A stretch of DNA of 64,000 nt from Bradyrhizobium pachyrhizi (GTDB taxonomy: Bacteria; Pseudomonadota; Alphaproteobacteria; Rhizobiales; Xanthobacteraceae). Each line of letters begins with the position of its first letter. Positions within the stretch are counted from its first letter, which is position 1. Under the pieces are notes generated by a model. That model made no database searches and was not told the origin of the DNA. It saw nothing but the letters and a program-made list of their open reading frames with translations. The translations under genes and the position numbers were made by a program. This document shows positions 26,928 to 35,653 of this stretch, piece after piece. The stretch lies in the NCBI RefSeq assembly GCF_001189245.1, contig NZ_LFIQ01000119.1, forward strand, positions 380,606 through 444,605. Reading direction: 5' to 3'.

Positions 26928-28457
26928 ATGTCATCGAAATCGATCCATTGGGCCGGCGAATTCTCCGCGCTCGCGCTCCGCTACGGCAACAGGCCGGCCG
27001 TCGTCGACGCCGCCGGCACAACGTCCTATGCGGAGTTGTTCGCCAAAGCCGCCGGCGTTGCGGATGCCCTGATCCAGGCCGGGGTCGGCCCGACAGATGC
27101 CGTGGCTACCTTGTTCCGCAACAGCGCCGACGCCGTTGCGGCCACTTTCGGCGTCATGCTGGCGGGCGCCGTCGAAGTCCCGATCAACCCTGCGCTGAGC
27201 AGCGACGAACGCGCTTACTGCCTCGCGGTCTCCAACGTTCGCCTGTTGATCACCGGCGCGGCCATCGCGACCGAAAGGACTGCCGGCGGTCCGAACATCA
27301 TCGAGGTCGAAAGCATCGAACGGACCGCGTTGGATCCGGCCGCCTTCCCGCAGGTCGACGGCGACGCGCCGGCGCGTATCGTCTTCACCTCTGGTACCAC
27401 TGGTCGCCCGAAAGGCGCGGTTCACACCCAGATCGGCCGCTGGACGGCCAACATATTGCTGCGGGCGAACCTGCCGTTCCGGCCGGGTACCGGCAGCAAT
27501 GTGCTGCTGATGACACCATTCTCGCACGGCTCCTCGTTGATGACGCATGCCTATCTGTCGTCGGGTGCGGCCGTGACACTGCTCGACGGCGTCGACCCGC
27601 CGCGCGTACTTGATATCCTCGCACGCGGCGCATGCGATGCGATGTTTGCGCCGCCGACCGTGCTGGCAAAGATCGTGGCCGCCGCGGGCACGTGCCAGTT
27701 CTCGTCGCTGCGCACGATCTTCTGCGGCACGGCGGTGCTGAAGCCCACGCTCTATGTGCGCGTCAGGGAGATGTTCGGCCCGGTGGTGCGGGTCACCTAT
27801 GGCAAGAGCGAGGTATTCAATCCGATCACGGTGCTCGAAGCCGAGGAGACCGAGTCCTGGTATGCATCCGGAGGCGAGGACGCCTGCGTCGGCTGGCCCG
27901 CTCCTGGTGTTGAGGTCGTCATCCGCGGCGAGGACGGCCGGCCGGCCGCGGCGGGCGGCGACGGCGAGGTTCTGATCCGTGCACAACACCTGATGACCGG
28001 GTATCTCACCACCGATGGTTTTAGCGCGCTCGCACCGAATGAATTCCACGAAACCGGCGATCTCGGCTATCTCGATGCATGCGGCCGGCTGCACCTCACC
28101 GGCCGTAGCGCCGACGTCATCAAGTCGGGCGGCTACAAAGTAGCGCCGGAAGAGGTCGAACGATTGCTTGCGCCGGCGCTGCAGCCATCGGAAGTCGCGG
28201 TGGTCGGCATTCCCTCGGACTATTGGGGCGAGGTCATTCTGGCGGCGGTGGAAAATCCTGCGCCAGGCTGGGAGGAGCGTATCAATCGCGTGGTGCCGAC
28301 CATGACCGACTACAAGCGCCCGCGCCTGCTGATTGCCCTCGACGAATTGCCGCGCAATGGGATCGGCAAGATCCTCCGCGGCGCCATTCGCACCGACGTG
28401 CTGTCCCGGTTCCGCATCACCGAAGGGCCGCGGCCGCGGCTCGAAAAGCGCTCCTAG
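26928..28457 (+). CDS. AMP-dependent acyl-CoA synthetase/ligase
   Basis: ANL-superfamily ligase of 509 residues that would activate a carboxylic acid to its CoA ester. The P-loop TSGTTGRPKG is at 154-163, the hinge region with GRSADVIKSGGYKVAPEEVE follows, and the adenylation Lys is Lys481 in RNGIGKILR. GGAGAG precedes the ATG at 26928; the frame is open further upstream inside dctM but is not used. It is the last gene of the TRAP operon, implying activation of the imported acid straight after uptake. Substrate unknown. Confidence 0.93.
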   Translation: MSSKSIHWAGEFSALALRYGNRPAVVDAAGTTSYAELFAKAAGVADALIQAGVGPTDAVATLFRNSADAVAATFGVMLAGAVEVPINPALSSDERAYCLAVSNVRLLITGAAIATERTAGGPNIIEVESIERTALDPAAFPQVDGDAPARIVFTSGTTGRPKGAVHTQIGRWTANILLRANLPFRPGTGSNVLLMTPFSHGSSLMTHAYLSSGAAVTLLDGVDPPRVLDILARGACDAMFAPPTVLAKIVAAAGTCQFSSLRTIFCGTAVLKPTLYVRVREMFGPVVRVTYGKSEVFNPITVLEAEETESWYASGGEDACVGWPAPGVEVVIRGEDGRPAAAGGDGEVLIRAQHLMTGYLTTDGFSALAPNEFHETGDLGYLDACGRLHLTGRSADVIKSGGYKVAPEEVERLLAPALQPSEVAVVGIPSDYWGEVILAAVENPAPGWEERINRVVPTMTDYKRPRLLIALDELPRNGIGKILRGAIRTDVLSRFRITEGPRPRLEKRS

Positions 28458-28609
28458 TTCAGCGCGAGCGACGAAGCCGAGTTCGCGTTGCAGGCGCAGA
28501 GAGTGTGGCCGCATTACGGGCACTTTACTCCGGCGGAACGCACAGCACGCCGGTTTCACGAGAACGGCGCCGTCCAGCGAACGAGAAGGCTTACGTAGCG
28601 CCCCAATCG

Positions 28610-28897
28610 ATGACCTGTCGCCATTATGTGGCGTTTGCCCCAATAGTTGGAGTCGTCATCGCCCCCTTGGCCTTAGCTCGTGGCTCATCGGCCGAGTCTG
28701 ACGCTACATCCTCTCCGGTAATTGACGCAGCCCGGTTCGGGACTCCCATCATCGGGACGCTGCCCTGCATTATCGCTGGATCAATCCGCCAGAGATATCG
28801 GGCGGGTGTTGCGTGCACGCAAAAAGACTGCGACGCGGGGCTGGTATGCGTCGGGCCTCCCACTTCGTTCCGCTGCGGGACAGAAGCCCGACAGTGA
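28610..28897 (+). CDS. Small Cys-rich, probably exported protein
   Basis: A 95-residue ORF with an N-terminal hydrophobic segment ending around LALARGSSA (signal-peptide-like) and a C-terminal half with five Cys, ending DCDAGLVCVGPPTSFRCG. Such spacing suggests disulfides in the periplasm or outside the cell. The start is an ATG at 28610 without a strong ribosome site. I do not recognise the family. A frame open on the opposite strand is judged a shadow. Confidence 0.5.
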   Translation: MTCRHYVAFAPIVGVVIAPLALARGSSAESDATSSPVIDAARFGTPIIGTLPCIIAGSIRQRYRAGVACTQKDCDAGLVCVGPPTSFRCGTEARQ

Positions 28898-29193
28898 GTC
28901 TCCCTTTTGGCTCGACAAGCACTGCAGGCCCGCGCTTCGCTCTCATTCGTCTTCGGGCTCGCCCCAGTTCCATGCGAACACAACCATCTATCCACCGGCG
29001 CGTTGCGCCGGAATGTGATCTGCAATGCATAACCCGCGTCACGAAAGTTCCGAGCTCGCCTAACGCCAAGCGTTCCTTGTCCTTGCCGTGAGCGGCCCGC
29101 GTTTGGCGCCGCCTGTTGCAGCCAGGTTACAGCAATTCCGCACGTGTCTGATAGGCGATGAACTTGGGGCCGGGCTAGTACAAGAAAGTTGGA
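28898..29193. other. Intergenic region before the outer-membrane protein gene
   Basis: No gene supported. The promoter of the strongly expressed-looking outer-membrane protein should lie in its last 120 bases, but I see no confident -35/-10 pair. Confidence 0.3.
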
Positions 29194-29871
29194 ATGAAAA
29201 AGATGAAGAAAATTCTGCTTGTCACCGCCAGCATGATCGCGCTCGGCGCGGTCGCGCCCGCTTCCGCGGCTGATCTCGCGCCTCAGCCCTACACCAAGGC
29301 TCCGCCCTATGTTGCTCCGACCCCGATCTACAACTGGACCGGGTTCTACATCGGTGGTCACGTCGGTGGTGCGTTCGGTGGCAACGACAACGTCCTCGCC
29401 CCCGGCTTCGGCGGTGGCAACGACGGTGTGTTCATGGGCGGCGTGCAGGCTGGCTATGATTACCAGTTCGCGCCGAACTGGGTGATGGGTCTTGAAGCCA
29501 ACTACAGTTTTCTGGATACCAGTTCGAGCTTCGCTAATCGCGGCCTCGGTTCGGTAACCGGCCGCCTCGGCTACACCTGGGGTCCGGCGCTGCTTTACGT
29601 CAAGGGCGGCTATGCCTGGGCTGACACGCGCTTCTCAAACGGCTTCGGCGGCGACGGCGGCCGTGACGGCTACACCGTCGGTGCCGGTCTCGAATACATG
29701 TTTACCCAGAACTGGTCGGGCAAGCTCGAATACCAGTACTATGACTTCGGCACCGTCAACGTGTCCGATTCTCTCGGCTTTATCGGCAGCTTCCGCAACG
29801 ACCAGCACACCATCAAGGCGGGCTTGAACTACAGGTTCAACCTGGGCGGCCCGGCCGTCGCTAGGTACTGA
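29194..29871 (+). CDS. Outer-membrane beta-barrel protein (Omp25/Omp31-like porin family)
   Basis: A 225-residue outer-membrane protein. The signal peptide MKKMKKILLVTASMIALGAV ends at PASAAD (cleavage after residue 25 or 26). A Pro-rich linker follows, then NWTGFYIGGHVGGAFG, the start of the 8-stranded barrel common in rhizobial surface proteins. Alternating Tyr/Gly strands run to the end, and GLNYRF is the usual barrel closure. It is monocistronic, with a strong terminator 27 bases after the stop. Codon choice is strongly biased, which suits an abundant protein. Confidence 0.93.
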   Translation: MKKMKKILLVTASMIALGAVAPASAADLAPQPYTKAPPYVAPTPIYNWTGFYIGGHVGGAFGGNDNVLAPGFGGGNDGVFMGGVQAGYDYQFAPNWVMGLEANYSFLDTSSSFANRGLGSVTGRLGYTWGPALLYVKGGYAWADTRFSNGFGGDGGRDGYTVGAGLEYMFTQNWSGKLEYQYYDFGTVNVSDSLGFIGSFRNDQHTIKAGLNYRFNLGGPAVARY

Positions 29872-29897
29872 TCGCTCGCTTAACTCCAAGCGACATG

Positions 29898-29933
29898 AAA
29901 GCTCCGGGCCCAGACAAAGGCCCGGAGCTTTTT
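29898..29933 (+). terminator. Rho-independent terminator of the outer-membrane protein gene
   Basis: AAAGCTCCGGGCC and GGCCCGGAGCTTT form a perfect 13-bp stem with an 8-base loop, followed by a short T run. It is directly downstream of the beta-barrel gene. Confidence 0.92.
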
Positions 29934-30234
29934 CGTTGGAGCGGTGGTTCCTCCCGGATTGGAAGCCTCCAGCGCGGTCGACTGACGCAACGCCGTGAGC
30001 GCCAATACGAGGCGACCGCGCACTACTCCGAGCATCCTCAACGGACCGATCAGTGACGACATGACGCACGACGATCAATGCGTCATGGAACTGACCTCCA
30101 GAGGACGATGGCAGCTAACGCTCATCGGGCTGATGGAGCGCGAACAGGAGGCCCGTTGCGAGCGGTTCGGCCAGGCTGGTTGATTTGGGCAGGCCGGTCG
30201 GATTTGCCGCATGGGCGCCGCGCGCCGCGAGGCT
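29934..30234. other. Gene-poor stretch with one weak small ORF
   Basis: The only candidate is a 40-residue ORF at 30061-30183 (starting MTHDDQCVMELTSR) with no strong ribosome site and no recognisable family. Otherwise I see nothing in this stretch. Confidence 0.25.
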
Positions 30235-30447
30235 TCAGCGCCGATGCCTGATCTGCACGGCCTTCAGATAGTCGGCAACCTGCTCAGCCCAATCGGCGGG
30301 TGGCGCCACGCCTGTAACTTGCGGGCTGCGACCGCAGCCAACGCAGATCGGGTGAGTGTCCTGATCGCTCTCGAAGCTATAGGCATCCGCGCCGTCGGTA
30401 ATCACGCACGGCGTCATGTCGGAGCGCTTGCGGTCGCAGCGTTTCAT
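30235..30447 (-). CDS. Small hypothetical protein with CxxC motif (70 aa)
   Basis: A 70-residue protein (MKRCDRKRSDMTPCVITDGADAYSF...) with HPICVGCGRSP, a CxxC pair that could bind metal, and a Trp-containing C-terminal helix. GGAGG precedes the ATG at 30447 by five bases, which decides this start over an ATG one codon earlier and over a much longer open frame. Function unknown. Confidence 0.6.
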   Translation of the reverse strand: MKRCDRKRSDMTPCVITDGADAYSFESDQDTHPICVGCGRSPQVTGVAPPADWAEQVADYLKAVQIRHRR

Positions 30448-30624
30448 CATGGCCTCCGTTCCCCGGCGAGTGCTAGCCGACACACTTTGCGAGTCCAGTG
30501 CTGGATCATGAGTCGCCCACCACCGCCGAGGAAAATCCAAAGTGAAACGCATTCGATGGAACAGCAACACGCGTGGGCGTTTTGGTTGTTGATTGATTAT
30601 GATGCAATCGTGACCATGGAACCT

Positions 30625-30779
30625 GTGCTGTTGGCACGGACTGCACATCCCATCACGAGGCGGTTGTGATCTCATTGCGTGCATCGGATCGACCGAGCAC
30701 GCGCATCGGCTCGGCCAATCCGAAATACTGGCAAAGACGGCTCCGGCGCGGCCCTCAGACAGCACGTCGGGGCCGTCGC
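30625..30779. repeat. Diverged intergenic repeat, copy A
   Basis: This stretch aligns by eye with 31164-31322. Both begin GTGTTGGCAC-like, then share TGTGATCT, a GGATC(G/A)-centred block, CCGAA(A/G)(T/C)ACTGGC(A/G)AAGACGGCT and CCTCAGAC(A/T)(G/C)(A/C)CACGTCGG. I estimate two thirds identity. Neither copy keeps a common reading frame. Confidence 0.5.
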
Positions 30780-30832
30780 TTGCGTCAGCGGAGCTTGCGA
30801 GATGGGTCGGCAGCCATCAAGTGCCGTTGTCG

Positions 30833-31146
30833 GATATGCACGCGCGCGTGTTGACGCGGCGTTCCCGCGCTCAATAGCTTTGCCGGTTGGGGTGGCTTGA
30901 TGCGCGGTGATGGCGATGTCGAGAATAGAAGTGAGCGCGGAAGAGAAGGAATTGATTCTAATGCTGCGTGAATGGAAACGCGACGTGCGCGGATTTGGAT
31001 CGTCCGAGGTTTTGATTTCACGCCAGCATGGACGCGGATGGGAAATCAGGCTTGCGCTTAACACGGATCAAGTGTCGTCCATCGGACTGAGCTTCGGCTT
31101 GGCCTGGAATGCACTCGCGGCAACACAGTTGGGTGCCGCACGATAG
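30833..31146. repeat. Repeat shared with 35791-36100, intact copy
   Basis: About 310 bp that align with a degraded copy at 35791-36100. Shared blocks include TGCACGCGCG, GGTTGGGG(T/C)GGCTTGATG, GATTCTAATGCTGC and TGGAATGCACTCGC. It contains the 78-residue ORF listed next. Confidence 0.55.
30910..31146 (+). CDS. Small hypothetical protein (78 aa)
   Basis: An ORF starting MAMSRIEVSAEEKELI, with a helical start and an amphipathic rest, no signal peptide and no membrane segment. Starts at ATG 30910, ATG 30916 or GTG 30907 are possible. A decayed, frameshifted copy of the same region lies at 35791-36100, which argues that this was once a real, duplicated gene. I do not recognise a family. Confidence 0.45.
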   Translation: MAMSRIEVSAEEKELILMLREWKRDVRGFGSSEVLISRQHGRGWEIRLALNTDQVSSIGLSFGLAWNALAATQLGAAR

Positions 31147-31163
31147 GACGGGCAGCGGAACTG

Positions 31164-31322
31164 GTTGTGTTGGCACAAAGTGCACTTCTATCCAAGGCCG
31201 AGTGTGATCTGATCAATCGCTCGGATCAGCCGAGCCCCGCAGCGCATCAAACTCGGATAGTCCGAAGCACTGGCGAAGACGGCTTCGACGTTGAAGCCCC
31301 TCAGACTCACGTCGGAGCCGTC
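31164..31322. repeat. Diverged intergenic repeat, copy B
   Basis: Partner of the copy at 30625-30779, in the same orientation about 540 bp downstream. Together with the 30833-31146 unit this makes a partly duplicated non-coding block. Confidence 0.5.
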
Positions 31323-31338
31323 GAAAAAGGTGGCGCCA

Positions 31339-31446
31339 ATGAAAACTCGAACAGGCACCGAATGGGCCATCATCGCCGCTGAATGCTGGCTCGCAGTGGT
31401 CGCGGTGGCGATCTTGCTGATCGCGCTACACCCGGAAGTTGGCTGA
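31339..31446 (+). CDS. Predicted single-pass small membrane protein (35 aa)
   Basis: ORF beginning MKTRTGTEWAIIAAECW and continuing into one hydrophobic helix (LAVVAVAILLIAL) before a short polar end. AAGGTGG lies at good spacing before the ATG. It has the N-terminal polar stretch plus one transmembrane helix seen in bacterial small membrane proteins. No family recognised; too short for certainty. Confidence 0.45.
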   Translation: MKTRTGTEWAIIAAECWLAVVAVAILLIALHPEVG

Positions 31447-31488
31447 TTGCGACACGCGCGGCTGTTGGGATCTATCGGACGATTTTGG

Positions 31489-31677
31489 CTAGGGTGGTAC
31501 CCAAGCGCATGGCGCGGGCCGAGATTCGTCGTCGCCTTCAGGACGACCGCCGCAGGCGAGCGAGCGGAGCATCGCCGTCCCCTCGGCCAGCGCCTTGATC
31601 GCGTCTAGTGCCCAGGAACCCGAGAGATGGACCACGCTGCCGGCGATACCTAAAACAGCGTCTCGAACATGCTTCAA
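31489..31677 (-). CDS. Possible small ORF coupled to the upstream gene
   Basis: A 62-codon frame starting with TTG whose start overlaps the stop of the preceding minus-strand ORF (TTGA). The overlap hints at coupling, but the start codon is weak, composition is unremarkable and no family is recognised. Confidence 0.22.
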   Translation of the reverse strand: MKHVRDAVLGIAGSVVHLSGSWALDAIKALAEGTAMLRSLACGGRPEGDDESRPAPCAWVPP

Positions 31678-31943
31678 CGGGCAACTGTAGACGGAGATTC
31701 AGGAGTTGCGCTCTTGGGCGCGTCGTTCGACTGTTCGGCGGCAACGACGGAACGAATCTCGTCGATTCGTCGACACGCGCGGATCGCACACTCTCTCAAC
31801 TCATCGATCGATTGCGTTTCTGCCCGTGTCTTTTCGATCGCTTCGATTTGCGAATTGAGGGCTGCAAGTTCTGCCTGGAGCAGCTCGAGTAGCGATTGGT
31901 TGGAACCAACCGCCCTTTCCACTCTTTTTGCCCGCATTGTCAT
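31674..31943 (-). CDS. Small hypothetical coiled-coil protein (89 aa)
   Basis: Starts MTMRAKRVERAVGSNQ; the middle part (LLELLQAELAALNSQIEAIE and onward) has a heptad pattern typical of a coiled coil. A GGGG-containing ribosome site precedes the ATG at 31943, with an alternative ATG two codons later. There is no signal peptide. Function unknown. Confidence 0.45.
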   Translation of the reverse strand: MTMRAKRVERAVGSNQSLLELLQAELAALNSQIEAIEKTRAETQSIDELRECAIRACRRIDEIRSVVAAEQSNDAPKSATPESPSTVAR

Positions 31944-32177
31944 CCCCAAATACGGTTGTACGTTCGTGACAACGATTCGTGGCGTCATTATGAATCCGAA
32001 TGCCCCCAGCTTGGACCGGAGCTTCGCGTCACCGCAAAAGCATTGCCAACGGCGCCCGACCACGCTGCCGAACTGATCGCTCATTGCAAGACGCGCAATT
32101 TCGTTCGGGACCTCGAGCGCGACTCATCGGCGATGGTCGAGCCTCGAACGAGAACGCTCCTGATCGTGTTCTCGTAT

Positions 32178-33794
32178 TTATCGTGACTGCAAATGCACGG
32201 CCTTTGCCAAGGCTCGCGCTGCCTCTTCCGGAGACGCCTTGTCCGTATCACCGTCGACTAAGAGGTTAGCGGCGCGCATAGCCTCAACGGGAACCGAGCC
32301 GACAAGCGGAGCAAGTGCTCGCTTCAGCCGCGCATCGGCGGCGCGCTTCGGCGCGATGAGGATCAGCGCATCATAGGAAGGTATCGCGTGCTTCGGGTCA
32401 GCCAGCACGAGAAGATCAAGCGCCGCGATACGCCCGTCGCTCGAGAACGCGGAGATGACATCGGCCTCGCCGGCCTCGAGAGCATGATACATGATCGTCG
32501 GATTGAACGAGCGTCGCGTTCTGAACGACAGACCATAGGCATTCCTGAGCGAGCGCCATTCCGGTCGCCCCAGGAACTCAAGGTCATCGCCGATGGTGAG
32601 TTGAGGTGCAACACGAGCAAGATCAGCAATCGAGGTGACGTTTAGTGCCTGCGCTCTCTCCCGTTTCATCGCGAGAACGTAGGCGTTTTCGAAACCAAGC
32701 GCGCCAAGCACCGTGACGCCCTGCTCCGCTTTCATCCAGCGGACGATCTCCGCCTGCATCTCCTCGCGCGACGGCATATCGGTGCGACCAATAACGTTGC
32801 GCCAGAGCGTGCCGGAGTAATCGACGTAAGCATCAATGTCATTGTGAGCCAGCGCGCGAAAGGCGATAGCCGAACCGAGCCCATCCTTGCGCGTTACGCC
32901 GACTCCTTCAGCCTTCAGCCGGTCACCCATCAGGTTCGCCAGAATGAACTGTTCGGAGAAGCTCTTCGCGCCGATGACATAGGTTTCTGCTTCGTTCGAG
33001 AGCAGCGGCGTGAAACCGGCGAGCGTGCCGAGGGCAAGTCCGGCGACACCGAACACCACACGCTTCCTGCTGCGTTCAGACGCCCCTGTCTCCACGAGAC
33101 CGAGACAGAAGTCGGTGATCAGAGCAAGCCCGGCCGCGGCGATGCAGCCGAACAGCACGGAAACCCAGTTCTCGGTTTGCAACCCCGTAAAGATGTAATT
33201 GCCAAGGCTGGTTTGGCCGACGGGCGTGGAAAGCGTGGCTGCTCCAATCGTCCATACAGCTGCAGTCCGCACCCCGGCCATGATGACGGGCGTGGCGAGC
33301 GGCGCCTTGACGCGTGTCAGAATCTGCTGAGGCGTCATACCAACGCCTTCTGCCGCTTCGACGATAGCAGGACTGACGCCATTCAAGCCAACCACACTGT
33401 TGCGCAAAATCGGAAGCATCGCATAGAGCGTCAATGCAATCAGCGTCGGCAGGAATCCCAGCGCGGGGATGCCGAAGCCGAAGAGCCGTGCCGTCAATGT
33501 CGAGAGCGCAAGGAGCAACGGATAGAACAGTGCGAGCAACGCAAGTCCCGGTATGGTCTGGATCAAGCTCGCGATCGCAAGCACCAGCCTGCGTAGCCAT
33601 GGTCGTTCCGCCGCGAGGGCAGCCAGCGGCAGGCTGACGAGTAGTCCAAGCGCAAGCGCCGTGGCGCAAAGTACAATATGCGGTGTGAGATAGGTGGGAA
33701 GCAGGCGCCAGGCGTCGAACAAGGCGTCTAATCGGGCACTGGAAAGCAGCTCAGCGCCGGCATCAGGCACGGGCAGGTCCGTTCTGAGTCGCAA
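32178..33794 (-). CDS. Fused ABC permease and substrate-binding protein (OpuB/EgtU-like)
   Basis: A 538-residue fusion. The N-terminal half (about 30-265) is a ProW/OpuBB-type permease with six hydrophobic segments and the EAAEGVGMTPQQILTRVKAPLATPVI coupling loop. The C-terminal half (from about 272: YVIGAKSFSEQFILANLM) is a periplasmic OpuAC-type binding domain for quaternary ammonium compounds, with YVDYSGTLW and DDLEFLGRPEW. The start may be TTG at 33794 or GTG at 33770; both overlap the ATPase gene. Such fusions import glycine betaine, choline or ergothioneine; the ligand needs binding-pocket comparison. Confidence 0.88.
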   Translation of the reverse strand: MRLRTDLPVPDAGAELLSSARLDALFDAWRLLPTYLTPHIVLCATALALGLLVSLPLAALAAERPWLRRLVLAIASLIQTIPGLALLALFYPLLLALSTLTARLFGFGIPALGFLPTLIALTLYAMLPILRNSVVGLNGVSPAIVEAAEGVGMTPQQILTRVKAPLATPVIMAGVRTAAVWTIGAATLSTPVGQTSLGNYIFTGLQTENWVSVLFGCIAAAGLALITDFCLGLVETGASERSRKRVVFGVAGLALGTLAGFTPLLSNEAETYVIGAKSFSEQFILANLMGDRLKAEGVGVTRKDGLGSAIAFRALAHNDIDAYVDYSGTLWRNVIGRTDMPSREEMQAEIVRWMKAEQGVTVLGALGFENAYVLAMKRERAQALNVTSIADLARVAPQLTIGDDLEFLGRPEWRSLRNAYGLSFRTRRSFNPTIMYHALEAGEADVISAFSSDGRIAALDLLVLADPKHAIPSYDALILIAPKRAADARLKRALAPLVGSVPVEAMRAANLLVDGDTDKASPEEAARALAKAVHLQSR

Positions 33795-34590
33795 GCGCGG
33801 CGATGCGCTCCGCTTGACGTCGCGGCACTTCCATCAAGGCGGTCACGTCCGGATCGTCAGAACCAGAGCCCATCATCAAAGTGTGCGGCGTATCGTCCGC
33901 AAGTACGCGGCCGTTCTTCATGACGACGATTCGATCAGCCATCAACGCAGCTTCCTGGATGTCATGGGTCACCATCAGCGTCGTCATGCCGAACCGGTCG
34001 TGCAGCTCGCGGTAGGAAGAACCCAGGCTGTCGCGGGTGACAGGATCGAGTGCACCCAGCGGCTCATCCATCAGAACAATGCGCGGTCGGGCGGCGATTG
34101 CACGCGCGACGCCGACCCGTTGGCGCTGACCTCCGGACAGCATGTGCGGAAAGCGGCTGGCGTAATCCTGCGGCAAGTCCACCATATCCAGCATCTCGGC
34201 CACCCGCGCTTCGATCTCGCTCGCCTGCCAGCCACGCAATTTGAGCGTTACGGCAATGTTGTCGGCAACTCGCATGTGCGGAAACAAACCGATCCCCTGA
34301 AAGACGTAGCCGATGCTCCGCCGCAGCATCGGCGGTTCGGCTTCGCTTACAGGCACTCCGTCGATCCTGACTTCTCCAACGTCAGGATCGACCAGTCGAT
34401 TGATGGTCTTCAGTAGCGTGGTCTTGCCGGATCCCGAGCCGCCCACGAGCGCGACCAGTGAACCCTGCTGTACGTCGAGCGATACGTTGGAAACAGCAAC
34501 ACTCCGCCCCCCATCGTAGGATTTTGATACGGCATCGATCTCGATATACGGCGCGGAATTAGACGGATTCGAAATCGGCGAAGCTGTCAT
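33763..34590 (-). CDS. ABC transporter ATP-binding protein (OpuBA/ProV-like)
   Basis: ATPase of 275 residues with Walker A GGSGSGKTT (50-58), signature LSGGQRQRVGVARA and Walker B RIVLMDEPLGALD. No C-terminal CBS domains are present, unlike osmotically gated OpuA ATPases, so ionic-strength sensing through CBS domains is not expected. AGGGAGG before the ATG at 34590 fixes the start. It overlaps the fused permease gene by up to 32 bases and follows the methyltransferase gene after 124 bases. Confidence 0.9.
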   Translation of the reverse strand: MTASPISNPSNSAPYIEIDAVSKSYDGGRSVAVSNVSLDVQQGSLVALVGGSGSGKTTLLKTINRLVDPDVGEVRIDGVPVSEAEPPMLRRSIGYVFQGIGLFPHMRVADNIAVTLKLRGWQASEIEARVAEMLDMVDLPQDYASRFPHMLSGGQRQRVGVARAIAARPRIVLMDEPLGALDPVTRDSLGSSYRELHDRFGMTTLMVTHDIQEAALMADRIVVMKNGRVLADDTPHTLMMGSGSDDPDVTALMEVPRRQAERIAALATQNGPARA

Positions 34591-34714
34591 GAACAGGGCC
34601 TCCCTGTAGACTGCAGAACTGGCAGAAAGTAGCCAAGCAGGAGTCAGGGCATGATCCACTTGGGTGCACGGGTTCCTGGGTCACACCCACGCCCATCTTC
34701 GGAAGGCGAGCCCG

Positions 34715-35653
34715 TCACGGCTCCAGCGCGACCTGCAGGCCGTCGTCGCCCTCAACATGGACATAACGGGGTCCGATCGGACGCCCCCTGCCGCTGGCAA
34801 CAGTGACGATGTCTTCCAGGGGAGCGGCGCGCGCATCCGCCTCAGGCCGGGACAACATCAGATCGGCGTGAAACAGCCCTTCCGACTCAAGACCGGTGGC
34901 ATCGATGCCAAGAGCCGCCAGGCTGGCCAAGCAACTCTCAAACTCATCAGCATCGCGAAAACGACGCTGGATAAAAGTCGCGCCGGCAAGACGCTCCGTC
35001 ACAAGGCCACGCTTCGCGAACGTCGCGGCTAGAGAATCGAACGGGAACATTCGTAGCACGAACGAAATGATCCATGGACGCTTCTCCGTCGCATCGAGAA
35101 TCTTGCTAAACGTCTTCTCGGTGACGTAGCCGATGCACCCCGTCGACATGATGACATCCGCGGATCGGATAAGATGCGCGCTGTCCGTCGAGAGCGCCTC
35201 CGTTTCAAGATCTGCGACAATGCCCTGCTCAAGCAGACCAACACCCGTTGCATACCTTATCGCCGGCGCCGATACATCGAGACCGATAAATCGCGCGAGA
35301 CCGACATCCGGCCAGGCCGCATAAAAATTGCGATCGAGACGCACCAATGTCTCAGAACCGATCGCCCTCATCTCGCGTCGAGCGTAGCGATGGCGCAAGC
35401 CCCCGAAAGTCAGTGGAAACCGATGCACCGCTGCGTTGATTCCGTATGAACAGCCAACATCAAGCACGGTCGGCTTGACGCCGGTTTCCGAAACCTTCGC
35501 TGCCAGAATTTGGCGCACAACCGGCTCAGCCACGTCCGGGATCATGTAATCCAAATCTCCCAGGACAGAGAAATACGCCCTGGGATCATCCAGGGCATAA
35601 ATATCATCGAAGACGGCCTTGGACTGATTGATGCGCGAAAAATGTGTTTGCAA
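34715..35653 (-). CDS. Class I SAM-dependent methyltransferase-like protein
   Basis: A 312-residue protein with the SAM-binding motif I VLDVGCSYGINAA (63-75) and an acidic motif II in FIGLDVSAPAIRYA. The rest is unlike common small-molecule methyltransferases I can name. It is the first gene of a minus-strand group with the ABC transporter for a probable N-methylated compound, which suggests, as inference, a role with that solute. An ATG at 35653 opens the frame; no better start is visible. Confidence 0.75.
   Translation of the reverse strand: MQTHFSRINQSKAVFDDIYALDDPRAYFSVLGDLDYMIPDVAEPVVRQILAAKVSETGVKPTVLDVGCSYGINAAVHRFPLTFGGLRHRYARREMRAIGSETLVRLDRNFYAAWPDVGLARFIGLDVSAPAIRYATGVGLLEQGIVADLETEALSTDSAHLIRSADVIMSTGCIGYVTEKTFSKILDATEKRPWIISFVLRMFPFDSLAATFAKRGLVTERLAGATFIQRRFRDADEFESCLASLAALGIDATGLESEGLFHADLMLSRPEADARAAPLEDIVTVASGRGRPIGPRYVHVEGDDGLQVALEP

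Noticed and set aside
26931..28643. Long minus-strand open frame
   Set aside because: Antisense to the acyl-CoA synthetase; no recognisable domain.
30556..30669. ORF of 37 codons starting MEQQHAWAF
   Set aside because: Weak start context and no conserved pattern; partly inside diverged repeat copy A.
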